Shown here piece by piece: positions 51,290 through 60,256 of a stretch of 64,000 nucleotides of DNA (its first letter is position 1; every line of letters begins with the position of its first letter). The position numbers and the translations under genes are program-made. This DNA comes from M3007 sp964539805 (GTDB taxonomy: Bacteria > Bacteroidota > Bacteroidia > Chitinophagales > Saprospiraceae): NCBI GenBank assembly GCA_964539805.1, contig CAZIKN010000010.1, positions 19,317 to 83,316 of the forward strand, in the 5' to 3' direction. The notes beneath the pieces are model-generated. The model worked only from the letters and a program-made list of their open reading frames with translations. It did no database searches and was not told the DNA's origin.

Positions 51290-53257
51290 ATGGCCGCAAA
51301 GCAAAAAATTACGACCACACAGGGCGCCAATCGCCCACCTGCATCACCTCAAAAAGGGGCTGTCGCGCCGGTTTTTGAGCGCACCAATACTTTTCAGCCC
51401 GGTTTTTGGGCCAATCATTGGCTGGCTGCTGTTTTGTTAATGGCTGTGCCATTTGTCCTGTATGCAGCTACCCTGGGTTTTGGCTACGTATTGGATGACG
51501 AAATGGTGATTCAAAAAAATGTATTCACCCAAAAGGGGTTTGGCGGCCTTCGCGATATTTTCCGGTTTGATAGTTTTATGGGCTATTTCCAGAAAAAAGA
51601 GAGCCTTTACCTGTTGGAAGGAGGCCGCTATCGTCCTTTGTCATTGGCTACTTTTGCCATGGAAGTGGGTTTTTTTGGCAAGGAAAACCCTAATTTGCCC
51701 TATATAAGCCACTTTTTTAATGTGCTGCTGTATGGATTGAGCGGGGTGCTGCTGTACCGGATCCTGTTGGGCCTTTTTCCCGTTCGCGAGGGCGGTCGTT
51801 GGTATTTCAGTTTAGCCTTTGTGGCTTCTTTGCTTTTTGTTTTGCACCCCTTGCATGTGGAAGCTGTGGCGAACATCAAAGGGCGCGACGAGATTTTGGC
51901 GCTGCTCTTTAGTTTGGCATCATTGTACGCTACCCTGAAATATTTTGATACGGGCCGCACGCGGTGGATGATTACTTCGGGCCTGTTCTTGTTGTTAGGG
52001 CTTTTTGCCAAAGAGAATGCCTTGACTTTTTTGGCGGTGATCCCCTTGACGGTGGTGTTTTTTACCAACGTCGGTACCTCAAGGGCCTTAGTGGCAGCCA
52101 TACCGCTTTTGGTAGCGGCGCTTGTGTTTATCGTGATCCGTTTAAGGGCACTGGGTTTTATGCTGGATCATGGCAAGGCTATGAATGACCTGATGAATGA
52201 TCCGTTTTTGGGCATGAAAACGGGCGAGAAACTCGCTACGACCTTCCTGACCCTTGGCTGGTACATCAAATTGCTATTTTACCCGCACCCTCTGACGCAT
52301 GACTACTATCCCTATCATGTGCCTAAGGTAGCCTGGTCTGACTGGCGTGCCATAGCCTCTTTGGCAGGCTACTTGGCCATGGGTACATGGGCCGTACTCA
52401 ACCTGCGCAAGCGCAAAGTGGCCGCATGGTGCATCCTGTATTTTTTGCTGACCCTGAGTATTGTATCCAATTTGTTCGTATCCGTAGGTACTTTTATGAA
52501 TGAGCGTTTTGTGTACATGTCCTCAGTCGGTTTTTGTGTCCTGGTAGCCTGGTTTTTATGTCGGCAAGTGCCTGAGTGGTTCAAATCAAGGGCTGATCAG
52601 TGGAGTATTTTGGGGACGGGCCTTTTGTTGTTGTTGGCAGCGGGCTATGGGTGGCGCACTTTTACACGGATACCGGATTGGAAGGATGCCCCGTCGCTGA
52701 ACCGCTCTGCCGTAAAAGTATCAGAGGGCAGTGCCCGTTCGCATGTGTTTTATGTCACCTCGCTGTACCAGATAGATTATCGGCAGGAGAACCTCAGCAA
52801 AGAAGAAAAAGAACGCTTGGTCACGGAAATGGAATATCACCTGAACCGTGCCACAGAAATAAACCCGAACTATGGTGCTGCTTATCAGATGAAGGCCGGA
52901 ATTGCAGCTGCACGCTTTGAGTTGGATCATCAATTGGACAAACTGTTCCATGAGTTTGACATTATTTTGGAACATACTCCTTACAACAAAGATACCCGTA
53001 AATTTCTGGCAGACTATATGAAATACTTAGATGGCTCCAATGCCGACAAATACATGGCATTCTGCTATCGGACGGGTTATGAGTTCTTCTTTAAAAAGAA
53101 AAACGATACCAAATCAGCCCTCGAATTCCTGCAATACGGCATTGACCGTCAATACGAGGACATTCGCCTGTTGGAAAGCGCAGCAGAAGTTTACCAAGCT
53201 ATGGGCAATACCGCAAAGGCACAGGAGATGCAACAAAGGGCGCAGGCACAAAAATAA
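51290..53257 (+). CDS. TMTC-like GT-C glycosyltransferase with C-terminal TPR
   Basis: 655 residues from ATG 51290. After a 40-residue soluble start come about ten membrane helices. The acidic catalytic motif GYVLDDEM is in the first periplasmic loop (about residue 70). Further signature stretches are FVLHPLHVEAVANIKGRDE, FAKENALTFLAVIPL and LLFYPHPLTHDYYPY, as in DUF1736/TMTC O-mannosyltransferases. Residues about 500-650 are TPR-like helices. It probably glycosylates exported proteins using a lipid-linked sugar; donor and target are unknown. With many T9SS proteins nearby, a role in their O-glycosylation is a reasonable guess. 41 bp separate it from metF. Confidence 0.8.
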   Translation: MAAKQKITTTQGANRPPASPQKGAVAPVFERTNTFQPGFWANHWLAAVLLMAVPFVLYAATLGFGYVLDDEMVIQKNVFTQKGFGGLRDIFRFDSFMGYFQKKESLYLLEGGRYRPLSLATFAMEVGFFGKENPNLPYISHFFNVLLYGLSGVLLYRILLGLFPVREGGRWYFSLAFVASLLFVLHPLHVEAVANIKGRDEILALLFSLASLYATLKYFDTGRTRWMITSGLFLLLGLFAKENALTFLAVIPLTVVFFTNVGTSRALVAAIPLLVAALVFIVIRLRALGFMLDHGKAMNDLMNDPFLGMKTGEKLATTFLTLGWYIKLLFYPHPLTHDYYPYHVPKVAWSDWRAIASLAGYLAMGTWAVLNLRKRKVAAWCILYFLLTLSIVSNLFVSVGTFMNERFVYMSSVGFCVLVAWFLCRQVPEWFKSRADQWSILGTGLLLLLAAGYGWRTFTRIPDWKDAPSLNRSAVKVSEGSARSHVFYVTSLYQIDYRQENLSKEEKERLVTEMEYHLNRATEINPNYGAAYQMKAGIAAARFELDHQLDKLFHEFDIILEHTPYNKDTRKFLADYMKYLDGSNADKYMAFCYRTGYEFFFKKKNDTKSALEFLQYGIDRQYEDIRLLESAAEVYQAMGNTAKAQEMQQRAQAQK

Positions 53258-53298
53258 TTTCCGGTCATTTTCCACAACAACAACCTCAAGTTATTACC

Positions 53299-54252
53299 GT
53301 GAAAGTAACAGAACATTTTGAGAAGGAACAAGGCAAAACATTGGTATCCTTTGAAGTGCTGCCGCCCCTGAAAGGCGGGGGTATGCAGGCCATATTCAAG
53401 ACGCTGGATGCGCTGATGGAGTTCAAACCTCCGTTTATTGATGTCACTTACCACCGTGAAGAGTTTTTGTACAAAAAACGACAGTCCGGGTATTATGAAA
53501 AAACCGCCATCCGAAAAAGGCCCGGCACCGTAGGTATATGTGCGGCCCTCATGCACCGTTATGGTGTGGATGCCGTACCACACCTGATCTGCGGCGGGTT
53601 TTCGGTGGAAGAAACGGAAAATGCCCTCATTGACCTCAATTTTTTGGGGATCAACAACGTGCTGGCCTTGCGCGGTGATGCGCGCCAGTTTGAGGACAAG
53701 TTCACGCCAGAGGAAAATGGCCACAAGTATGCGCTGGATCTGGTGCGCCAAATCGCAGGTATGAATGAAGGGCGCTATTTGGATCAAAATATCCAGAATG
53801 GCGAACGAACTGATTTTTGTATAGGCATAGCGGGCTATCCTGAAAAACATTTTGAGTCGCCAAATATTTCCACGGACCTGCATTACACCAAAATGAAAGT
53901 GGATGCCGGTGCAGATTATATCGTGACACAGATGTTTTTTGACAATGCCAAATTTTTTGACTTTGTTGCCCAATGCCGAAATGTGGGCATTAATGTGCCC
54001 ATTGTGCCCGGCCTGAAACCGCTCACAAAACAGTATCAACTGAACTCCATACCCCGCAAGTTTTTTGTGAATATGCCCGATGATTTTGTCAGGGAGGTGC
54101 TAAAAGCCAAAGATGATGACAGTGTAAAGCAAATTGGTATCGAGTGGTGCATACAGCAAAGCAAGGAGCTGAAAGCCGCAGGTGTTCCCTGTATCCATTA
54201 CTATACCATGGGCGACACCGAGACCACAAGGGCCATCGTCAGCAGAAGTTGA
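53299..54252 (+). CDS. metF: Methylenetetrahydrofolate reductase
   Basis: 317 residues from GTG 53299. It reduces 5,10-methylene-THF to 5-methyl-THF for methionine synthesis (FAD-dependent). Family motifs are present: SFEVLPPLKGGG (S-F-E-x-x-P with the catalytic Glu), VDVTYHRE-type strand, HLICGGFSVEETENAL, VLALRGD, FCIGIAGYPEKH (A-G-Y-P-E-x-H), QMFFDNAKFF and a G-I-E-W pocket at the end. Full length. The start codon is GTG with no ATG nearby; the spacing suggests cotranscription with the TMTC-like gene. Confidence 0.93.
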   Translation: MKVTEHFEKEQGKTLVSFEVLPPLKGGGMQAIFKTLDALMEFKPPFIDVTYHREEFLYKKRQSGYYEKTAIRKRPGTVGICAALMHRYGVDAVPHLICGGFSVEETENALIDLNFLGINNVLALRGDARQFEDKFTPEENGHKYALDLVRQIAGMNEGRYLDQNIQNGERTDFCIGIAGYPEKHFESPNISTDLHYTKMKVDAGADYIVTQMFFDNAKFFDFVAQCRNVGINVPIVPGLKPLTKQYQLNSIPRKFFVNMPDDFVREVLKAKDDDSVKQIGIEWCIQQSKELKAAGVPCIHYYTMGDTETTRAIVSRS

Positions 54253-54263
54253 TTCCAGCACAT

Positions 54264-54340
54264 TATCACATTCTCTCAAATTATCACATTATCATATTCC
54301 TCCACATTATCACATTGTCTCACATTATCACATTTCTCAT
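54264..54340. repeat. Low-complexity TTATCACATT repeat
   Basis: Five to six spaced copies of (a)ttatcaca(tt) with tct/cct linkers between the metF stop and the start of the next gene. The same word recurs at 15249-15284 and 25788-25806, always intergenic. Confidence 0.75.
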
Positions 54341-54355
54341 CAAGCCTATAATTGT

Positions 54356-55408
54356 TTGATTACGCACGCCCTCATACTAAGTTTTCTGACTGCTTTTATG
54401 CTGACTTATGTCATCATACCTGTCATTATACGATTTATGCGGGAACGCAAATTTTTGGATCGCCCCAATGAGCGCAGCGCACATGAAACGCCTACACCTT
54501 CCTTAGGCGGAATAGGGATTTTTGCAGGCACCATTTGTGCCATGACCCTCTGGACTCCAATTGGGGCATTTGCCGGATTACAGTATATCCTGGCCGCTTT
54601 TGTGCTGATTTTCCTGATCGGTGTAACGGATGATGCTATGCACCTGTCACCTGTGAAAAAGTTTTTGGGGCAATTGTTGGTTGCTGTCATTCTTGCCTAT
54701 AAATCAAATATTCGCCTGACCAGTTTTTACGGATTTATGGGGCTATATGAATTGCCCGAACTATTGTCTTTTTTGGTATCAGTAGTGGCCATCGTGGGCA
54801 TTATCAATGCTTTTAACCTGATTGATGGCATCAATGGTCTTGCCGGAAGTGTTGGCTTGTTGGCTTGCCTGACCTGGGGTGCATGGTTTTATTCCGTGGA
54901 TGCTTTGGCTTTGGCGGTGGTTGCTTTTGCTCTTGCAGGCTCAATAGTGGCATTTCTGAAGTATAATTTTACCCCGGCCCGCATATTTATGGGCGATACT
55001 GGCTCTTTGTTGATTGGTACGGTATGTGCCATTCTGGCCATACAATTCATCGAAATGAATTATAAAATTGCGGATCCCTCGCCGCTTCGTTTCGGGGCAG
55101 CCCCCGCCATCGCCGTAGCGGTGCTGATCATTCCTATTTATGATACGCTGAGGGTTTTTGTGCGGCGGGCATTTCAAGGGCGATCCCCTTTTTCACCCGA
55201 TAAAACGCACATACACCACCTGATGCTGGATTTGGGCCTCACGCACATGCAGACTACGGCCTGGTTATTGGCTGCCAACCTGTTGTTTGTGCTTTTGGCC
55301 CTGTATTTCAACAATTGGGGGCTAATGCCCGTATTAATTATCATTTTAAGCCTGGCCATTTTGCTAACCTCCTTGCTGCAACGGATAAAACACAAAGGGT
55401 CAAATTAA
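54356..55408 (+). CDS. WecA/MraY-family undecaprenyl-phosphate sugar-1-phosphate transferase
   Basis: About 350 residues from TTG 54356, chosen because it gives a complete first membrane helix (THALILSFLTAFMLTYVIIPVI); the next ATG (54398) would cut it. About eleven helices. Motifs: DRPNERSAHETPTPSLGGIGIF, GVTDDAMHLSP (Mg-binding DD), NAFNLIDGINGLAGS, FMGDTGSLLIG and THIHH near the end. It transfers a sugar-1-phosphate (likely GlcNAc-1-P) from UDP-sugar to undecaprenyl phosphate, starting O-antigen or capsule glycans. No other glycan genes are next to it. Confidence 0.85.
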   Translation: MITHALILSFLTAFMLTYVIIPVIIRFMRERKFLDRPNERSAHETPTPSLGGIGIFAGTICAMTLWTPIGAFAGLQYILAAFVLIFLIGVTDDAMHLSPVKKFLGQLLVAVILAYKSNIRLTSFYGFMGLYELPELLSFLVSVVAIVGIINAFNLIDGINGLAGSVGLLACLTWGAWFYSVDALALAVVAFALAGSIVAFLKYNFTPARIFMGDTGSLLIGTVCAILAIQFIEMNYKIADPSPLRFGAAPAIAVAVLIIPIYDTLRVFVRRAFQGRSPFSPDKTHIHHLMLDLGLTHMQTTAWLLAANLLFVLLALYFNNWGLMPVLIIILSLAILLTSLLQRIKHKGSN

Positions 55409-55537
55409 GTCCCTACGCCTGTTTTCGATACCCCTGACCTGCTGCAAATGGATGAGACACAACATGTTTCGCAACTTTTCCGCATAACATTACACTTAAT
55501 TGCACATTTTCCGTTCATTTGCGGGCGGCTAAGTATT

Positions 55538-55545
55538 TATCTTTG
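55538..55545 (+). promoter_or_regulatory. -7 promoter element for the helicase operon
   Basis: TATCTTTG matches TAnnTTTG, 45 bp before ATG 55590. TTTG at 55518-55521 is 16 bp upstream, slightly close for a -33. Confidence 0.5.
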
Positions 55546-55589
55546 CTGTTGTTTAATCATATCGCAATTACCTCTTTTTACTCGTGCTT

Positions 55590-58500
55590 ATGCCCGAAAC
55601 CACAATCGCCTCACCTGAAATATTGGCCTCTGCTTACAGTGGCGCCGCGCTGGACTGGCTCTTTTCGCTCCCGTCATTGCCCGTAAAGGCTGACCTCAGT
55701 GCCCTGGATGAACAAATTGCCATCCCCTGCATACATGAGCTGGTACAAAATCGGAATTTTGACCTGCTCCTTCAGGCCAATCATCCGGCGAGCGAATGGC
55801 TCAACCACTTCTACTTTGAAGCCCGAAATCGGGAAAAAGTATTTGGAACGCGGAACCTTGGCATTGGTTATCCCTTGGTTATGGCCCGTTTGGGCAGCAC
55901 GGAAGTGGCTGCACCACTTTTTATCTGGCAATTTTCCTTAGAGCCCCACGCCTCCAATGTGGATACTTGGACCATGCAACGTGCCGATCAGCACCTGGTG
56001 CAGCCCAACTATCCTTTGTTTCATCTCGTGGACAATTTGTTCGCAACCGAGTTTTCCAAAAAAGCAGAAGAACTGGCGCTTGGCCGGCAGGTAAATGCCG
56101 CCGAATTGGGTGAACTGGCAGAAGGGATCAGGCTGATATTGGGCCTGGTAGAAGATGGCTTGCCCATGAGCGTGCAATCCTGCCCTCCGCTTACCGAAGT
56201 ACAATCCATTATTGCAGAGGGCCGCTTGCGCTGGTCAGCCGTGGTGGGCATTTTCCCTACCTTGCCCCGCACCACCATCACCGAACCGCCCAGTGTGGCC
56301 CCGGATCTGCCTGCCGAAGGTGCCGAGTGGAAACATCCTTTTACCATGTTGCCACTTGACCCCTCACAGCGCAAAGTGCTGAATACCGTGCAGCACAACG
56401 CACTCACCGTAGTGGAAGGCGCCAGTGGCACAGGCAAAACCTATCTGGCTTCAGCCATTGTGATGAACGCCCTTAGCAATGGCAAAAAATGCCTTGTCGT
56501 ATCCAAAAGTATCAACTCCCTGCGCCGCGCCCAAAAATTCATTCTCGAAAAAGGCTTTGGCGACCTCTCCTTTGTCGTGAGAGACATCGTTAGCGACCAG
56601 CCTATGCTGACCGATATGCTGCGTATGACGGCAGACAACAAAAATAAAGCAACCTATGATGAGGAACTGTTCAAAAGCGTTTTGAACAAGGTTTTTAGGG
56701 AGCAGAAAAAATTGGACCTCGCCTGGGATGAATTGCACGCGCCCATTTTTGGAAACCAAAACTTCACGGACACCGTAGGCCAATACCTGCGGGCCAATCG
56801 CACCGAAGGCAAAGAACTACTGCTCAGCCAACTCAACCCACAGGATTTTGAATTTTCAGAGGCAGAATATGAAGGTATAGTTCAGGCCATCTATGCCAGT
56901 GAGCCCCTGTTCAGGCGTTTCCCTACCCTTACCCATCCCTTGGGCCGTTTGAATGACCATATTTTTGGCCAATACAGCAATACAAAAGGATTGGAATGGA
57001 CGGAAAATCAGGTCAACCAATTATTGAACAAAGCGACAGATCTACACCACCGCTATATCAGCAAAACCAATGATTATGCCGAAGCCCTGCTGGATCATTA
57101 TGAACAGTATTACAGTGAACTTTCAGGGTTTATCAAGCGCATCCGAGATGGTTTGGAAGATGGCGTTACGCGCTTTGGAACTGATTTCGAGAGCGCTATT
57201 TCCACAACCGAAAAACTGTACGGTGTCTTTTCTGATAAGTACAAGGAAATCATAGCCGCCAAGGAAAAAATCAGTCAAATTTTTGATGATATGCGCAAGG
57301 TGTATGCCCTGCGCCGATATTTTGAATTTGATTTTCCACCCGGTTTTGATGCCAAAAACATCAAAAAAGCATCAGAACTGACCAAGGATTTTGAAGCAGC
57401 CCTTAAAATGTGGCGGCGAAAAATACCCTCCTTGGTGCGTGAAGATGTACGGCGCCTGAATGCCAAAAGCATCCATACTGACCTGGATTATAGAGAGCAG
57501 ATCAAAGAGTTGGAAGGCGGCTTAGACAGCTACTTAGAAGATTTCAATGCCTCCGGCTTGTATGGAGAGGCACAGCGCCATGAAATGCTCACCATCCCCA
57601 AACGCCAGGAGTTTCTGGAAGATCTTATCCTGCGATTGGAAGACACGCGTTTCTACCTCCGTGATTTTGATGATTTTTACATTTGGCAAAAGCACTGGCT
57701 GGCCCTTGCACCGCCGCAACAAAAAGTAGTGCGGGCACTGTGCAAAATAAAACCGCGCAATTGGAAAGCCGCTTTTGAGAGCTGGTACCTGCATCACCTG
57801 CTCCAAAACAAATTTGCGCCCAGCATGCAGTGGGATCGTGCTTTGCTGGAAGGCTACAGCCAAAGCCTGCGTGAACTACGGCAAATATTGCCCAATCAAA
57901 TCAGTACCATCTGGCAGGCGCGCAAAGTGAAGGCCCTGAAAGGAATGAAATCGGCCAATGCCTTTGCCTTTAAAACCTGGTTTGGCAAAAACAACCGGAA
58001 CCTCAGCGCCCAACAACGCGCAGAGCAACTGTTCAGGGAACATATTGTGCCATTGACCGAAACCCTGCCCGCCCTCTTGGTCACACCACAGGTGGCCTTG
58101 GATGTGGTACAACTGTCAGGCATCACTTTTGATCTCGTATTAGTGGATGAAGCGCACAACATACCCAAACAGGAATGCTACCACTTGTTCGAAATGGCCA
58201 AGCATTTGGTCGTTTTTGGTGATGAAAAACAAGATATGACGCCTTTTGCTCAAGATGACTTCTTGGAATTTTGCAAAGGCATAGGCGCTACCACTCACCA
58301 ATTGGAATACCAGCACCAGGATAGCCCTGAAGCCTGGGTGCGCTTCAACAAGGTAGCCTTTGGCACACCTTTCAAACGTTTGCCCAGCGGACGTAACCCC
58401 ATGGAATCCACCAGCGTAGCTAATGTAGAAGGGCGGTATGACGAGGCACTTGGCACCAATGAGGCCGAAGCCCGTCAGATTATTGACTGGTTAAATGTAA

Positions 58501-59342
58501 TTGAACAAACCCCGGCCAAAACGTATCCGGTGGTGGGCATTGCCTGCGCTACTGTACAGCAGCGCGACCTCATCGCATCACAGCTGCTCAAAATCAGGCA
58601 GCGCAAAGCACCCGGGTACGAGAAAATTCAGCAGATGCTGCTCAGTGGCCTGGGCGTATATCAGTTTGCTGAATTACAAGGCCAACACGTGGACATTTTG
58701 CTGGTATCCCTTACCCACGGTGTGACCGATGCCTCCGGTAGCCTTACACGCCACCTGCATTTTTGGAATAGCCAATTGGGTTTCAACCAATTGCATGTGC
58801 TACTTACCCGCGCCACACAAAAAATGTTCATTGCGCACTCCATCCCCTCAGGGCTTTATTCCGTATTGGCCGCAGATAAAAACCACCTTGGTACCTGTGT
58901 GCTGTCCCTGTTGGTCAGCTTTGCAGAGCATTTAGAAAAAGGAGAGCAGGAAGCTGCGGAAGAGCAATTGCTCCACATGCGTGCGCTGCTGAACTATCCA
59001 GACCACAATTACCCGGTCTCTACTTTAATGGAAGAGGTTGCCATTGCGCTTCGCCCCTATTTTGACAGCAGCCAACTGCGCTTCAACACCATGGCGGCGG
59101 GCATGCGCGTGCCCTTGTTGCTGGAAGCCAAAACAGCCGAAGAGCACAATAGCGTATTGTTCTTTGACGGCGTGCTTACCCATGCCGACCAGCCCAGTTA
59201 CGAGTGGGAGGAAAAAGTACGCAACTTCTTCAAACGCAACAACATAGAACCCGTGCCAACCCTTGCGGCCAATTGGTGGAAAAGCCCAAAGCAGGAAGCG
59301 CGGAAATTGGCCAGCAGGTTGTTGAAAAGGGGGGAAGCGTAG
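55590..59342 (+). CDS. Superfamily I (UPF1/AAA_11-type) helicase with degenerate nuclease-like tail
   Basis: 1250 residues from ATG 55590 (a GTG lies two codons earlier). Walker A GASGTGKTY is at about 278-286; Walker B in VLVDEAHNIPKQE at about 850; motif III in VVFGDEKQDMTPF at about 877; motif VI region in LHVLLTRATQKMFIAHSIP at about 1070. Between Walker A and B is an insertion of about 550 mainly helical, partly coiled-coil residues, as in AAA_11/DNA2-type helicases. The last 120 residues have a strand pattern like the Vsr/PD-(D/E)XK tails of such proteins, but the L-E-x-K region (LLLEAKTAEEHN) and conserved Asp are poorly kept. Its stop is 4 bp before the next gene. Role in DNA repair or defence is inference. 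Confidence 0.8.
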   Translation: MPETTIASPEILASAYSGAALDWLFSLPSLPVKADLSALDEQIAIPCIHELVQNRNFDLLLQANHPASEWLNHFYFEARNREKVFGTRNLGIGYPLVMARLGSTEVAAPLFIWQFSLEPHASNVDTWTMQRADQHLVQPNYPLFHLVDNLFATEFSKKAEELALGRQVNAAELGELAEGIRLILGLVEDGLPMSVQSCPPLTEVQSIIAEGRLRWSAVVGIFPTLPRTTITEPPSVAPDLPAEGAEWKHPFTMLPLDPSQRKVLNTVQHNALTVVEGASGTGKTYLASAIVMNALSNGKKCLVVSKSINSLRRAQKFILEKGFGDLSFVVRDIVSDQPMLTDMLRMTADNKNKATYDEELFKSVLNKVFREQKKLDLAWDELHAPIFGNQNFTDTVGQYLRANRTEGKELLLSQLNPQDFEFSEAEYEGIVQAIYASEPLFRRFPTLTHPLGRLNDHIFGQYSNTKGLEWTENQVNQLLNKATDLHHRYISKTNDYAEALLDHYEQYYSELSGFIKRIRDGLEDGVTRFGTDFESAISTTEKLYGVFSDKYKEIIAAKEKISQIFDDMRKVYALRRYFEFDFPPGFDAKNIKKASELTKDFEAALKMWRRKIPSLVREDVRRLNAKSIHTDLDYREQIKELEGGLDSYLEDFNASGLYGEAQRHEMLTIPKRQEFLEDLILRLEDTRFYLRDFDDFYIWQKHWLALAPPQQKVVRALCKIKPRNWKAAFESWYLHHLLQNKFAPSMQWDRALLEGYSQSLRELRQILPNQISTIWQARKVKALKGMKSANAFAFKTWFGKNNRNLSAQQRAEQLFREHIVPLTETLPALLVTPQVALDVVQLSGITFDLVLVDEAHNIPKQECYHLFEMAKHLVVFGDEKQDMTPFAQDDFLEFCKGIGATTHQLEYQHQDSPEAWVRFNKVAFGTPFKRLPSGRNPMESTSVANVEGRYDEALGTNEAEARQIIDWLNVIEQTPAKTYPVVGIACATVQQRDLIASQLLKIRQRKAPGYEKIQQMLLSGLGVYQFAELQGQHVDILLVSLTHGVTDASGSLTRHLHFWNSQLGFNQLHVLLTRATQKMFIAHSIPSGLYSVLAADKNHLGTCVLSLLVSFAEHLEKGEQEAAEEQLLHMRALLNYPDHNYPVSTLMEEVAIALRPYFDSSQLRFNTMAAGMRVPLLLEAKTAEEHNSVLFFDGVLTHADQPSYEWEEKVRNFFKRNNIEPVPTLAANWWKSPKQEARKLASRLLKRGEA

Positions 59343-59346
59343 CACC

Positions 59347-60174
59347 ATGTTCGCCAATCGCCTCGCCGCCCCCTTTGCCCTACTTGCCCTGTTCTTTCTG
59401 TACTTGGCTTGGAAGCTGGACTACAGCTGGTCCTGGTGGATCATACCCTTTGTACTCATTACGGCAGTAATCATCATCTTTGAGCAGGAAATCAACTGGT
59501 GGTGGTACAACAGGAATACCCCGGAATTGGAGCCGGAATTGACCAAATTGCTGGAAAAACGCCACCATTTTTATCAAAACCTGCCTGATACAGAAAAAAA
59601 ACGCTTTCGCGAGCGCTTGGTGCTGATCCGCATGGGTACGGATTGGATGCCCTTGGGCTGGGGCGAAGACACCGAACGCCTGCCACCGGATGTGGAACTG
59701 GCGCTTTGTACCCAACATGCCATGCTGACCCTGCACCGCCATGATTTTTTGTTGGAGCAGTTTGAAAAAATCATTGTCTATCCCAAGCCCTTCCCATCCC
59801 CGGAGCACCCTTACCCGCATGCATCAGAGCTTTATACCGAAGATGGTTGCCTTATTTTTTCGGCCGAACATGTGATGGCAGCCTTCCTTAACGGCGTTAC
59901 GTACTTTAATGTAGCCCTGTATGAGTACGCGCGCGCTTTTGTGCGTACCCATCCCGATGAGCATTGGCCTACATTCCCTAATCCTGAAGCCACCTGGGCT
60001 GATCTCCAGCAGATCAGCGGTTTTTCAAAAGAACAGATAGAATCTGCTACGGGAATTATCGGTGCCGAACTGATAGCGGTAGCTATTCATCACTATTTTT
60101 GCTACCCCACTCAGTTTCAAGGAGTTTTAAATCCAGATTTTGTTGTCTTTGGCAGGATATTTGGCCCAAAATAA
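59347..60174 (+). CDS. MtfA (M90)-like membrane protein lacking the zinc motif
   Basis: 275 residues. Two membrane helices at about 8-24 and 27-46. The soluble part follows the MtfA peptidase layout: FRERLVLIRMG...W-M-P-L-G-W-G, a helix at IAA-like position (ELALCTQHAMLTLHR), EKIIVYPKPFPSP and the late GAELIAVAIHHYFCYPTQF segment, which keeps the usual third-ligand Glu. However, where MtfA has the zinc-binding HEFAH this protein has ALYEYARAF, so both zinc His residues are gone. A catalytically dead, perhaps regulatory, homologue is likely. It starts 4 bp after the helicase stop and so shares its transcript. Confidence 0.65.
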   Translation: MFANRLAAPFALLALFFLYLAWKLDYSWSWWIIPFVLITAVIIIFEQEINWWWYNRNTPELEPELTKLLEKRHHFYQNLPDTEKKRFRERLVLIRMGTDWMPLGWGEDTERLPPDVELALCTQHAMLTLHRHDFLLEQFEKIIVYPKPFPSPEHPYPHASELYTEDGCLIFSAEHVMAAFLNGVTYFNVALYEYARAFVRTHPDEHWPTFPNPEATWADLQQISGFSKEQIESATGIIGAELIAVAIHHYFCYPTQFQGVLNPDFVVFGRIFGPK

Positions 60175-60256
60175 TTTTCTTTTCTCCTGTTCTAAACACC
60201 GCTTGGTTTGTTGTGTTTCTTATACTGCATTGCAAGTCATTGCTAAATTTTACGCC

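Noticed and set aside
53191..54039. 282-codon minus-strand frame opposite metF
   Set aside because: metF is full length with all its motifs; the antisense product shows no domain.
60140..60256. Longer N-terminus for the glycosidase-like protein
   Set aside because: The upstream 39 codons would bury the signal peptide; the ATG at 60257 gives a clean signal sequence.
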